Shown here one piece after another: positions 8,001 to 15,983 of a DNA stretch of 64,000 nt. Position numbers and translations under genes: made by a program. Under the pieces are notes generated by a model that made no database searches, was not told the DNA's origin, and was given only the letters and a program-made list of their open reading frames with translations. Every line of letters begins with the position of its first letter. Within the stretch, counting starts at the first letter, position 1. Source of the stretch: Bradyrhizobium cytisi (GTDB lineage Bacteria; Pseudomonadota; Alphaproteobacteria; Rhizobiales; Xanthobacteraceae); assembly GCF_008123515.1 (NCBI RefSeq), contig NZ_VSSR01000019.1, positions 62,001-126,000 on the forward strand. Direction: 5' to 3'.

Positions 8001-9715
8001 TCGACGACACCGGCACCGCGTCGGAGGATATGGACGCCCGGAAATGGAAGATCGCCGTCATCGACGACGATCCGGCCGTGCATGACGGCACGCGTTTTGC
8101 TCTCTCGGACTACAGCTTGAACGGCCAGGGCCTCGAGATCCTCTCCGCCCATTCCGCGGCGGAAGGCCGCAAGCTGATGGCGGAGCACAACGACATCGCC
8201 GCGGTGCTGCTCGACGTCATCATGGAGACCGACGTCGCCGGCCTCGAGCTGGTCGAATATATCCGCAGCGAGCTCAAGAACGAGACCGTGCGCATCATCC
8301 TGCGCACCGGACAGCCCGGCCAGGCGCCGGAGCGGCGCGTGATCGTGCAGTACGACATCAACGACTACAAGGCCAAGACCGAGCTCACCGCCGACAAGCT
8401 GTTCACCTCGCTGACCGCGGCGCTGCGCTCCTACCAGCAGCTCGAGCGCATGGTGCAGACCAGGCGCGGGCTCGAGATCATCATCGATGCCGCCTCGACG
8501 CTGTACGACTTCAAGTCGATGCAGCGGCTCGCCGAGGGCGTGCTGACCCAGCTCGCCTCGTTGCTCAATGTCGACTGCGCCGGTATACTGGTCTTGCGCG
8601 ACAATGGCGGCGTCGATCCCGAGCTCTCGGTGCTCGCCGGCAGCGGCTGCTACAGCCGCTTCATCGGCACCACGACGTCGAAGGCGCTCGACCCTGATTT
8701 GCGTGAGATGGTCGAGGCTGCGTTCCAGCGCCGCAAGAACGAATTCGCCGACCACCGCAGCGTGATTTATCTACGCACCGGATCTGGCCGCGAGGTCGTG
8801 GTGCTGCTGCAGGCCGAGCGTGACCTGTCCGAGACCGACCGCTCGCTGGTCGAGATCTTCTCCAGTCGGCTCTCGATCGCGTTCGACAACGTCATCCTCT
8901 ATCAGCAGCTCCAGGACGCCAATACGCAGCTGGAAGACCGCGTCGCCCAGCGCACCCGCGCGCTGATGCAGGCCAACCGCCGGCTCTCGGCGCAATGGCT
9001 GCGGCTGCAACGCGCCAACGGCTTCAAGAACGAGATTCTGGGCACCGTCGCGCACGATCTGAAGAACCCGCTCGGCGTCATCCTCGGCCGCACCGAGATG
9101 CTGAAGGAGCTGATCTCGACCGGCGCGTCCGCGAGCGGCGTGGGCGCCCAGGTCGACCACATCCGCGATGCGACCAAGCGGCTGACCTCAATGGTCGATC
9201 ACCTGATCTCGGATGCGATGGCGGATGCCTTCGACATCACCATCCGCCGCGAGCCGGTCGACGTCGCGGCACTGGTGAAGGAGGTCGCCGAGGCCAACCA
9301 GCCGCTCGCCGTCAACAAGCAGCAGGCCATCCACGTCACCGCGCCGGTCAACATCGTCACCATGTGCGACACCGACCGCATCCGCGAGGCGATCGACAAT
9401 CTCATCAGCAACGCCATCAAATATTCGCCGATCGCCGGCAAGATCGCCGTCGCAGTCACCCATGAGGCCAACGACACCATCATCCGCGTCAGCGACGAGG
9501 GCGCCGGCCTGTCGCCGGAGGATCTCGGCCGCCTGTTCGGCCGGTTCCAGCGGCTATCGGCAAAACCGACCGCAGGTGAGAGCTCGACGGGGCTTGGGTT
9601 GTCCATCGTCAAGCGTATTATCGACATGCATGGCGGCGAGGTCACCGCCAACAGCGACGGCCCGGGCAAGGGCTCGACCTTCACCATCACCCTGCCTGCG
9701 ACCGAGACACCGTGA
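7970..9715 (+). CDS. Receiver - DUF3369 - histidine kinase hybrid protein
   Basis: The 581-residue cytoplasmic protein has no membrane segment. The N-terminal receiver domain (about residues 25-150) has the acidic pocket IDDDPAVHD and the phosphorylatable aspartate in AVLLDVIMETD (about D82). A DUF3369 region (about 150-320), which often links a receiver to an output, contains LEIIIDAASTLYDF and ends SYQQLERM-like segments. A coiled coil and a HisKA box follow, GTVAHDLKNPLGVILGR, with the histidine at about residue 362. The ATPase domain shows NLISNAIKYSP, DEGAGLSPEDLGRLF and STGLGLSIVKRI. Having the receiver first and the kinase last suggests an intermediate that receives phosphate, or a signal, from the upstream kinase and relays it to the OmpR-type regulator 39 bases downstream. 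Confidence 0.88.
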   Translation: MAEQDDVLHLIDDTGTASEDMDARKWKIAVIDDDPAVHDGTRFALSDYSLNGQGLEILSAHSAAEGRKLMAEHNDIAAVLLDVIMETDVAGLELVEYIRSELKNETVRIILRTGQPGQAPERRVIVQYDINDYKAKTELTADKLFTSLTAALRSYQQLERMVQTRRGLEIIIDAASTLYDFKSMQRLAEGVLTQLASLLNVDCAGILVLRDNGGVDPELSVLAGSGCYSRFIGTTTSKALDPDLREMVEAAFQRRKNEFADHRSVIYLRTGSGREVVVLLQAERDLSETDRSLVEIFSSRLSIAFDNVILYQQLQDANTQLEDRVAQRTRALMQANRRLSAQWLRLQRANGFKNEILGTVAHDLKNPLGVILGRTEMLKELISTGASASGVGAQVDHIRDATKRLTSMVDHLISDAMADAFDITIRREPVDVAALVKEVAEANQPLAVNKQQAIHVTAPVNIVTMCDTDRIREAIDNLISNAIKYSPIAGKIAVAVTHEANDTIIRVSDEGAGLSPEDLGRLFGRFQRLSAKPTAGESSTGLGLSIVKRIIDMHGGEVTANSDGPGKGSTFTITLPATETP

Positions 9716-9754
9716 TTTGAGTACCGAGATTCTGAATACCGGGATCTGAGTGAC

Positions 9755-10492
9755 ATGACACAAAGCCAGCACATCATGATCGTCGACGACGAGGCCCCGG
9801 CCCGGGAGATGGTCGGCGATTACCTCAAGATGCACGGCTTCACCGTGACGCTGTGCGACGGCGGCAAGAGCTTGCGCACCGCGATCGACGGCAGCATGCC
9901 CGACCTCGTCGTGCTCGACCTCAACATGCCCGAGGAAGACGGCCTCTCGATCATCCGCGACCTCAAGAGCCGCATCAACGTGCCGGTCATCATGTTGACC
10001 GCAACCGCGAGCCCGATCGACCGCGTCGTCGGCCTCGAGCTCGGCGCCGACGATTACGTCGCAAAACCCTGCGAGCTGCGCGAGCTGATGGCACGCATCC
10101 GCTCGGTGCTGCGGCGGAGCACGCCGGCGAAAGCCGCTAGCGCCGGCGCGGCGCCCGCGAAATCGGACAAGGATCAATTGGTGCGCTTCGGCACCAAATG
10201 GCTCGACCTCGAAGCCCAGGCCCTGCGCGACGACGAAGGCAACGAGCATCCGCTGACCGCGTCCGAGTTCGGGCTGCTCAAGGTGTTCGCGGCCAACCCG
10301 AAGCGCGTGCTGTCGCGCGAGCGACTGCTGGAATTGGCCAATGCGCGCGACGCCGAAGCTTTCGACCGCGCCGTCGATCTCCGCATCATGCGCATCCGCC
10401 GCAAGATCGAGCCCGACCCGACAAAACCCGCCGTGATCCGCACCATCCGCGGCGGCGGCTATCTGTTCTCGCCCGCCGGCGAGAAGGCGTAG
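9755..10492 (+). CDS. OmpR-family response regulator
   Basis: The 245-residue protein has a receiver domain and a winged-helix DNA-binding domain. The receiver shows IMIVDDEAPARE, the phospho-aspartate in LVVLDLNMPEEDG (about D55), and the conserved lysine in DDYVAKP. The C-terminal domain has LTASEFGLLKVF, VLSRERLLEL and the wing VIRTIRGGGYLFSP, typical of the OmpR/PhoB group. It is the last gene of the dctP operon and so the probable transcriptional output of the phosphorelay. The 39 bases between it and the hybrid kinase contain a short imperfect direct repeat around GAGTACCGAGATTC / GAATACCGGGATCT. Confidence 0.9.
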   Translation: MTQSQHIMIVDDEAPAREMVGDYLKMHGFTVTLCDGGKSLRTAIDGSMPDLVVLDLNMPEEDGLSIIRDLKSRINVPVIMLTATASPIDRVVGLELGADDYVAKPCELRELMARIRSVLRRSTPAKAASAGAAPAKSDKDQLVRFGTKWLDLEAQALRDDEGNEHPLTASEFGLLKVFAANPKRVLSRERLLELANARDAEAFDRAVDLRIMRIRRKIEPDPTKPAVIRTIRGGGYLFSPAGEKA

Positions 10493-10657
10493 ACACCACG
10501 CACCATCCACGGCGTCGTCCAGGATCTACATTTGTCCGGGACGACAGCGGTAGGTGTGGCGCCCGCAAACGCGAAGCTTCGAAACTCGTTCCTCCCGGTC
10601 CAATTCCGCGGTACCGTATTTTCCACACATTGAAATTCCACGCTTTTTTGCCCTGAA

Positions 10658-10686
10658 TGTTTCGTCGCGATTGAACCGACGAAACA
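10658..10686. promoter_or_regulatory. Perfect inverted repeat upstream of the ECF sigma gene
   Basis: TGTTTCGTCG at 10658-10667 and CGACGAAACA at 10677-10686 form 10-bp arms around a 9-base spacer. The right-arm sequence recurs at 11485-11494, just past the sigma gene. No T-run follows, so an operator is more likely than a terminator. It lies about 120 bp upstream of the ATG at 10806. Confidence 0.4.
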
Positions 10687-10696
10687 ATTTGGCGGC

Positions 10697-10740
10697 GCAC
10701 GAAACCATTTTCCGCTTTTCGTGCAGACGTCCCGAAACGT
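10697..10740. promoter_or_regulatory. Second inverted repeat and a CGAAAC-containing promoter region before the ECF sigma gene
   Basis: GCACGAAA at 10697-10704 and TTTCGTGC at 10717-10724 form 8-bp arms. A further CCGAAACGT lies at about 10732-10740. With the previous dyad, four copies of a GAAAC core in either orientation lie within 85 bp. Such cores resemble ECF-type -35 elements, so autoregulation is possible, but I could not place a convincing -10 box. Confidence 0.3.
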
Positions 10741-10805
10741 TGGCTCATTAACACTTTGGTCCAAGGAAACGCCGCTCGGTTGCGGCGCACCGGGGAGCCA
10801 AGTCA

Positions 10806-11417
10806 ATGCCGAACGTCATCGCCATCAACGCCCAAGCCAGCCAGAGCATCATTGCCGCTCAGGCGACCTCGGACGACATGCTCCTCGAGAGCATTGCCGA
10901 CGGCAACCGGACGTCCATGCACATCCTTTATTGCCGTCATAACGTGCGGGTTTACCGCTTCATCCTGCGCATCGTGCGCGACGCGACCACGGCGGAAGAC
11001 CTGGTCAGCCAGGTGTTCCTGGACGTGTGGCGCACCGCCGGACAATTCCAGGGCCGCTCGCAGGTCTCGACCTGGCTGCTCTCGATCGCCCGCTTCAAGG
11101 CGCTGACCGCACTGCGCCAGCGCCGCTTCGAGGACATCGATCAGGAAGATGTGCGCCAGATCCCTGACAATTGCGACACGCCCGAGACCTCGCTCGACCG
11201 CAGCGACACCAGCGCCATCCTGCGCGCCTGCGTGCAAAAGCTGTCACCCGCGCATCGCGAGATCATCACCCTCGTCTACTACCATGAGAAGTCGGTGGAG
11301 GAGGTCGGGCAGATCATCGGCATCCCGCAGAGCACGGTGAAGACCCGGATGTTCTACGCCCGCAAGCAGCTCGCCGATCTGCTTAAGACTTGCGGCGTCG
11401 ACCGTTTCGCCGCCTGA
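10806..11417 (+). CDS. ECF-type RNA polymerase sigma factor
   Basis: The 203-residue protein has sigma region 2 (about residues 35-105: FILRIVRDATTAEDLVSQVF, then STWLLSIARFKALTALRQRR) and region 4 (about 140-195: KLSPAHREIITLVYYHEKSVEEVGQIIG, then TVKTRMFYARKQL). There is no region 1 or 3, as expected for an ECF sigma. The N-terminal 25 residues are extra and poorly conserved in appearance. No anti-sigma gene, nepR or phyR is adjacent, so it is unlikely to be the general-stress sigma EcfG, and its control is not evident. The next genes, after a terminator, encode CcdA and a thioredoxin-like protein, which hints at an envelope or redox role, but this is inference. Confidence 0.88.
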   Translation: MPNVIAINAQASQSIIAAQATSDDMLLESIADGNRTSMHILYCRHNVRVYRFILRIVRDATTAEDLVSQVFLDVWRTAGQFQGRSQVSTWLLSIARFKALTALRQRRFEDIDQEDVRQIPDNCDTPETSLDRSDTSAILRACVQKLSPAHREIITLVYYHEKSVEEVGQIIGIPQSTVKTRMFYARKQLADLLKTCGVDRFAA

Positions 11418-11535
11418 GGTCAAGGATTTCAATGGGATAGGACCGGATTTCCGGCCCCGTCCCGGGACACGGAAGCGTTACCGCCGACGAAACAAATGAA
11501 ACAAACCACAACATCAGGCGGAAAAACTTCGTCCC

Positions 11536-11617
11536 TATAAAGATCGCATACGGTTTCGTTAAACCTCCCAAGACCTCCAACGACCCGGACGGGATGCCCC
11601 CCTCCGGGTCGTTTTGT
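11536..11617 (+). ncRNA. Candidate small RNA or stable 3' end downstream of the sigma gene
   Basis: The 3' end of this stretch is a clear intrinsic terminator. Upstream are TATAAAG at 11536-11542, which could be a -10 box, and two CCTCC motifs at 11564-11568 and 11574-11578. Those are complementary to a Shine-Dalgarno sequence, as in several alphaproteobacterial small RNAs. A transcript starting near 11548 would be about 70 bases. No good -35 box is visible; it may instead be a processed 3' end of the sigma mRNA, or simply its untranslated tail. Confidence 0.3.
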
Positions 11618-11620
11618 ATT
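11579..11620 (+). terminator. Intrinsic terminator after the ECF sigma gene
   Basis: AACGACCCGGA (11579-11589) pairs with TCCGGGTCGTT (11603-11613). The loop is 13 bases, and TTTTGTATTT begins inside the closing pairs. It is a strong G+C stem with a T-rich tail and ends transcription about 170 bases past the sigma stop. Confidence 0.8.
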
Positions 11621-11729
11621 TGGGCTGTCGCCGCGGGTCCCGCCTCTCCCCGTCACGAGCGCGTGACACCACGTAACGATCCCCACCTCCATCCCGAACT
11701 GCCCTCGTGACCTCCATCACGAGTGCCCC

Positions 11730-12428
11730 ATGCTCGAGCTCCTCTTCGCCATCCTCGCCGGCATCCTCACCATTGCGGCCCCCTGCACGCTGCCGATGTT
11801 GCCGATCCTGCTCGGCGCCTCGATCGGGCGCTCCTCGCATCTGCGCCCCGCAATGATCGCGCTCGGCTTCGTCGTCTCCTTCTCCGCGGTCGCGCTGCTG
11901 CTCGGCGCGCTGACGCAGGCATTCGATTTCGATCCGAATGTGCTGCGCGAGGGGGCTTCGGTCCTGCTGCTCGGCTTCGGCCTGCTGATGCTGTGGCCGG
12001 CGCCGTTCGAATGGCTGTCGATCCGGCTCAATGGCTGGCTCGATCTCGGCGCTGGCGGCGACGCGCAGCGCGAGGGCGCGCTCGGCGGCCTCGTGCTCGG
12101 GACAACGCTGGGCCTGGTCTGGACGCCCTGCGCCGGCCCCGTGCTCGGCTCGATCCTGACGCTGGTCGCGACCTCGAGGAATCTGGCCTGGGCCGGCACG
12201 CTGCTCATTGCCTACGCGATTGGCGCCGCGATCCCGATGCTGGCGATCGCCTACGGCGGACAGGCCGCGACCACGCGCGTGCGCAGCCTCGCGCGCATCT
12301 CGCCGCGGCTGCAGCAGGGCTTTGGCGTGGTCGTGATCGCCTTCGCGCTCGCCGCCTACTTCCAATACGACACGCTGATCGTGGCGTGGCTCACCGGCTT
12401 CTACCCCACCGGCCAGATCGGCCTGTGA
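11730..12428 (+). CDS. ccdA: CcdA-type cytochrome c biogenesis / thiol-disulfide transmembrane protein
   Basis: The 232-residue integral membrane protein has six predicted membrane segments. It carries the two cysteine motifs of the DsbD-beta/CcdA family: AAPCTLPMLP in TM1 and VWTPCAGPVLG in TM4. It would pass electrons from cytoplasmic thioredoxin to periplasmic thiol proteins. The gene directly downstream (31 bases away, strong GGAGG site) encodes a periplasmic thioredoxin-fold protein with its own cysteine pair, the natural electron acceptor. The pair looks like a split version of the DipZ fusion. Confidence 0.88.
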   Translation: MLELLFAILAGILTIAAPCTLPMLPILLGASIGRSSHLRPAMIALGFVVSFSAVALLLGALTQAFDFDPNVLREGASVLLLGFGLLMLWPAPFEWLSIRLNGWLDLGAGGDAQREGALGGLVLGTTLGLVWTPCAGPVLGSILTLVATSRNLAWAGTLLIAYAIGAAIPMLAIAYGGQAATTRVRSLARISPRLQQGFGVVVIAFALAAYFQYDTLIVAWLTGFYPTGQIGL

Positions 12429-12459
12429 TCATCTCTCATCTTCACCGGAGGACGCTTCC

Positions 12460-13026
12460 ATGACTTTCAAATTGCTCGCCGTCTCGGCCGCGCTGATCGG
12501 CTTCGCCGTCACCGGCGCCGTCATTCCCGGCATCTGCGGCGAGGCCACGCCCGCGGCGCCGGTCAAGGTCGCGGCCGCCAGCCAGGCGGCGACCGCGCCC
12601 GACTTCGCCGGCATCAGCAACTGGTTCAACTCGAAGCCGCTCAGCATCGCCGATCTGCGCGGCAAGGTCGTGCTGGTCGACTTCTGGACGTATGGCTGCG
12701 TCAACTGCGTCAACACCCTGCCGCACGTCACCGACCTCTACGCCAAGTACAAAGACAAGGGCCTGGTCGTGGTCGGCGTGCACACACCCGAATTCCCGTT
12801 CGAGCGTTCGGCGTCCAACGTCCAGGCCGCGCTGAAGCGCCACGGCATCAATTATCCGGTGGCGCAGGACAATGATTCCAGGACCTGGAACGCCTACCGC
12901 AACCAATACTGGCCGGCGCAATATATCATCGACCAGAGCGGCAAGATCGTGTTCCAGCACGAAGGCGAAGGCCGCTATGACGAGATCGACCGCACCGTGG
13001 CAAAATTGCTGAATGCCAGCAGCTGA
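12460..13026 (+). CDS. Periplasmic thioredoxin-like protein (TlpA/DipZ-C-terminal type)
   Basis: The 188-residue protein has a signal peptide or anchor (LLAVSAALIGFAVTGAVI) and a redoxin domain. The active site reads FWTYGCVNCVNTLP, a C-V-N-C pair typical of DipZ-type redoxins rather than the CGPC of thioredoxin or CxPC of TlpA. VVVGVHTPEFPFE and WPAQYIIDQSGKIVFQHEGEG are further family segments; the cis-proline precedes the AQY strand. The start follows GGAGGACGCTTCC. It probably receives electrons from CcdA encoded just upstream and reduces periplasmic disulfides or peroxides. Confidence 0.85.
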   Translation: MTFKLLAVSAALIGFAVTGAVIPGICGEATPAAPVKVAAASQAATAPDFAGISNWFNSKPLSIADLRGKVVLVDFWTYGCVNCVNTLPHVTDLYAKYKDKGLVVVGVHTPEFPFERSASNVQAALKRHGINYPVAQDNDSRTWNAYRNQYWPAQYIIDQSGKIVFQHEGEGRYDEIDRTVAKLLNASS

Positions 13027-13059
13027 CGCCGCCCGCGGCAGCGTTGCGTTGCCGCTTGA

Positions 13060-13084
13060 CTCCACGGACTCGTCCGTGGAGTTT
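13060..13084 (+). terminator. Short hairpin after the thioredoxin-like gene
   Basis: CTCCACGG (13060-13067) pairs with CCGTGGAG (13074-13081), followed only by TTT. The stem is perfect, but the T-run is short, so it is a weak terminator at best or an mRNA-stabilising hairpin. Confidence 0.4.
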
Positions 13085-13109
13085 CGCGGCCCCGACATCA
13101 GCCGCCGCA

Positions 13110-14084
13110 ATGGACGACGCGACCACCAGCAACGATATCCGCCTTCGCGAAGGCGCCTCGATCGCGCAGCGGCTGGTCGTGGCCGGCTCTGCGGCGGCCG
13201 TTGCGCTGTGTTTCACGCCAGGGCTGTTCACGCACGACATCCTCGAAGTGATCATCTCCGTGGTCGCGCTGCTGGCGGGCGCCGCGTTTGTCAGCGTCAT
13301 CATGCTGGCGCCGGCAGTGGTGTGGATCATCACGCCGGATGAGATCCTGATCGGACGGCAGCGACCGTTCGGGAAGCTCCAGACCAGGATCGTCACGAAA
13401 GACGACATCCTCGGATTACAGGTTCCCGGCAGCAAAACCGCAAAAGCCCGCTTCCAGCTGGCCTTCACGCTGGTCTCGGGCGAGCGCCTGACGTCCCCGC
13501 CCCTCTCCGACGTCACGCATGTGCGTGACACCGTGGCCCGGATCGCCGCGCAATTCGACGTTCCCGACGTCGAAGCCCCCGTCAATCCGCTCGATGCCAG
13601 CAATCCCGAGATGCGTCTTGGCGACCCCGTCGAGCCGTTTTCGCAGAGAGACATCCGGATCGCGGCCCTGATCGTCGTCGCGCTGAGTGGCGCACCCTAT
13701 GCCTACCGGCTCTGGCGCGGCTTGCCGCCCAATCTGATCGACATCATGCCGCTGCCGCTTGGCGTGATCGCAGCGTTCGCGGTCTACAGGTTCGCCAATC
13801 TCGTGACCGGCGCCTTCTGGATCATTCGTGCGGGCGATATCCGCGTCGAGCGCCTCTGGGGCAATGGCGAGATGCGCGCCGACCATATCGAAGGGCAGGA
13901 CGTGAAAGCGATCACGATCGAGCGCCGCGGCCGGTCCGAGGATGAGCACTGCATCGTGGCGATCCGATTGCAGTCCGGACGACGGTTTCGCAGCCCCCGC
14001 ATCGGCTCGCGCAACGAGGCCCGCGCCGTGGGCGCCGAAATCGTCCGGCGGCTCGGGATTGGGCCAGCGGCCAGTCAGATCTAG
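13110..14084 (+). CDS. Membrane protein of unknown function with two similar halves
   Basis: I chose the ATG at 13110 (324 residues); an upstream TTG at 13044 would run through the hairpin. The protein shows a pattern that occurs twice: a pair of membrane segments, then a beta-rich cytoplasmic-looking stretch. The first is about residues 24-75 followed by WIITPDEILIGRQRPFGKLQ. The second is about 190-235 followed by FWIIRAGDIRVERLWG. The post-membrane segments resemble the bacterial PH-like domains of YdbT-type proteins, but this is a visual impression only. The gene follows the CcdA-thioredoxin pair after a weak hairpin and may be independent. Confidence 0.6.
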   Translation: MDDATTSNDIRLREGASIAQRLVVAGSAAAVALCFTPGLFTHDILEVIISVVALLAGAAFVSVIMLAPAVVWIITPDEILIGRQRPFGKLQTRIVTKDDILGLQVPGSKTAKARFQLAFTLVSGERLTSPPLSDVTHVRDTVARIAAQFDVPDVEAPVNPLDASNPEMRLGDPVEPFSQRDIRIAALIVVALSGAPYAYRLWRGLPPNLIDIMPLPLGVIAAFAVYRFANLVTGAFWIIRAGDIRVERLWGNGEMRADHIEGQDVKAITIERRGRSEDEHCIVAIRLQSGRRFRSPRIGSRNEARAVGAEIVRRLGIGPAASQI

Positions 14085-14281
14085 GACGCCTCAACCGACA
14101 GGCGAAACCGTGGCCACGGCTTTTCGCGCCATCCCCCGTTCATGGCATTGCCGGGCCTCGTCAAAAAACCAAAGCATTCTCGTGACATACCAGCTGGGCG
14201 CGCCTTGAACTTGCCACGAAGCTGCCCCTGAGTTCAGATGGTTCGTGACGATTTGCGCTGTGGCAGCGGGGAGAGCTTGAA

Positions 14282-14875
14282 ATGTCGGATTTTCGTCGCC
14301 TGACCGGGGCGCTTGTGGCTGCGATCAGCCTGATCCTGTCGGCGCAGCACGCCTTCGCCCAGCAGCCCGACCGCGGCGACGAGCCCGGTTTGGTCGCCGA
14401 CGACAGCTACGAGCTCGATCCGGAATGGCAGAAGCAAGTCGTGTACTACCGCACGACCGAAGCGCCGGGCACCATCATCATCTCGACCACGGAGCGCCAC
14501 CTCTATCTGGTGCAGCCCGGCGGGCGCGCGATCCGCTATGGCATCGGCGTCGGCCGCGACGGCTTTCAGTGGCAGGGGCTGGTGAACATCACCAACAAGA
14601 AGGAGTGGCCGGACTGGACGCCGCCGTCGGAGATGATCCAGCGCCAGCCCTATCTGCCGCGCTTCATGGCCGGCGGCCCCGGCAATCCGCTCGGCGCCCG
14701 CGCCATGTATCTGGGCACCACCGTCTACCGCATCCACGGCACCAACCGTCCCGATACGATCGGCACCAAGGTATCCTCGGGCTGCTTCCGTCTCGTCAAC
14801 AATGACGTCGCCGACCTCTACGATCGCGTCCCTGTTGGCACCAAGGTGGTCATCCGGCAGAAGCCTGAGCTCTAA
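14282..14875 (+). CDS. L,D-transpeptidase (YkuD domain), exported
   Basis: The 197-residue protein has a Sec signal (LVAAISLILSAQHAFAQ) and a YkuD catalytic domain. IIISTTERHLYLVQPGGRA opens the domain. The active-site signature is YRIHGTNRPDTIG followed by VSSGCFRLVNNDVADLY, with the catalytic cysteine at about residue 168. Such enzymes form 3-3 peptidoglycan cross-links or attach outer-membrane proteins to peptidoglycan in Rhizobiales. It is transcribed alone or with the binding protein 51 bases downstream. Confidence 0.92.
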   Translation: MSDFRRLTGALVAAISLILSAQHAFAQQPDRGDEPGLVADDSYELDPEWQKQVVYYRTTEAPGTIIISTTERHLYLVQPGGRAIRYGIGVGRDGFQWQGLVNITNKKEWPDWTPPSEMIQRQPYLPRFMAGGPGNPLGARAMYLGTTVYRIHGTNRPDTIGTKVSSGCFRLVNNDVADLYDRVPVGTKVVIRQKPEL

Positions 14876-14926
14876 ATATCCCGCCTCGTCCAGAATTCCT
14901 TTTCCCGATTAATTCGAGAGAGCAAC

Positions 14927-15967
14927 ATGATGCGCACATTTCGAGGCGGCCTGCTGATCGGGCTTGCGGTTGCCGTGCTGGTCGCCGCCTTGGCCATCAC
15001 CTACGAATTCTACGACACCCGCACGCTGAAGCGCACCGTGCGCCGCGGCGAGGTGCTGTGCGGCGTCAACAAGGGCCTGCCGGGCTTCTCGATCCCCGAC
15101 GACAAGGGCAACTGGACTGGTTTTGACGTCGATTTCTGCCGCGCAGTGGCGGCCGCGGTCTTCGACGATCCGGGCAAGGCCAGGTTCGTGCCGCTCGATG
15201 CCAGCGAGCGCTTCAAGGAATTGCAGAGCCGGAAAGTCGACATCCTCTCGCGCAACTCGACCTGGAGCATGTCGCGTGAGCTCGACTACGATCTCTACTT
15301 CCCGGCCGTGGCCTATTATGACGGCGAAGGCTTCATGGTGCCGCGCTCGCGCGGCAAGGAGACGTCGCTGGACCTCGCCGACAGCAAGGTCTGCGTGCAA
15401 TCAGGCACCACCACGCTGCTCAACCTCGCCGACTATTTCCGTGCCAACAACATGAAATACGAGCTGGTGAAGTTCGACAAGCTGGAAGACGTGGTGAAAG
15501 CCTACGACACCGGCAAGTGCGACACGCTGACCGCCGACGTCTCGCAGCTCTACGCGCTGCGGCTGAACATGGCCAAGCCCGGCGATCACATGATCCTGCC
15601 CGACATGATCTCCAAGGAGCCGCTCGCCCCCGTCGTGCGCCAGCGCGACGACGACTGGATGATGATCGTGAAGTGGACCCTCTACGCGATGATCAACGCG
15701 GAAGAGCTCGGCGTCACCTCGGAGAACATCGACGATGCCTTGAAGTCGAAGAAGCCGGAAGTGATGCGGCTGGTCGGCACCGAGGGCAATTACGGCGAGC
15801 AGCTCGGCCTCACCAAGGACTGGGCCGTGCGCATCATCCGCCGCGTCGGCAATTACGGCGAGATGTATGAGCGCAACATCGGCGAGAAGTCGCAGCTGAA
15901 GATCCCGCGCGGCATGAACCAGCTGTGGAACGCGGGTGGCGTGCAGTACGCGCCGCCGATGCGGTAA
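14927..15967 (+). CDS. Amino-acid ABC transporter substrate-binding protein (AapJ/family 3 type), orphan
   Basis: The 346-residue protein has an N-terminal hydrophobic segment (GLLIGLAVAVLVAALAITYEF) that could be a signal or an uncleaved anchor. Next comes the AapJ-like mature region: RGEVLCGVNKGLPGFS, WTGFDVDFCRAVAAAVF, VDILSRNSTWSMSRE. VCVQSGTTTLLNLADYF and AYDTGKCDTLTADVSQLYALR are also characteristic. The usual permeases AapQ and AapM and the ATPase AapP do not follow; the downstream gene is convergent. It is therefore an orphan receptor for polar amino acids, either feeding a permease encoded elsewhere or acting as a sensor. Confidence 0.88.
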   Translation: MMRTFRGGLLIGLAVAVLVAALAITYEFYDTRTLKRTVRRGEVLCGVNKGLPGFSIPDDKGNWTGFDVDFCRAVAAAVFDDPGKARFVPLDASERFKELQSRKVDILSRNSTWSMSRELDYDLYFPAVAYYDGEGFMVPRSRGKETSLDLADSKVCVQSGTTTLLNLADYFRANNMKYELVKFDKLEDVVKAYDTGKCDTLTADVSQLYALRLNMAKPGDHMILPDMISKEPLAPVVRQRDDDWMMIVKWTLYAMINAEELGVTSENIDDALKSKKPEVMRLVGTEGNYGEQLGLTKDWAVRIIRRVGNYGEMYERNIGEKSQLKIPRGMNQLWNAGGVQYAPPMR

Positions 15968-15983
15968 GAACGGCTCTCTCCGC

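Noticed and set aside
10806..11417. The sigma factor as EcfG, the general stress response sigma
   Set aside because: No nepR or phyR gene is adjacent, and the upstream gene belongs to the dctP operon.
11430..11470. GC-rich hairpin around CCGGATTTCCGG / GTCCCGGGAC as a terminator
   Set aside because: Short stems with no T-run; the clear terminator lies further downstream at 11579.
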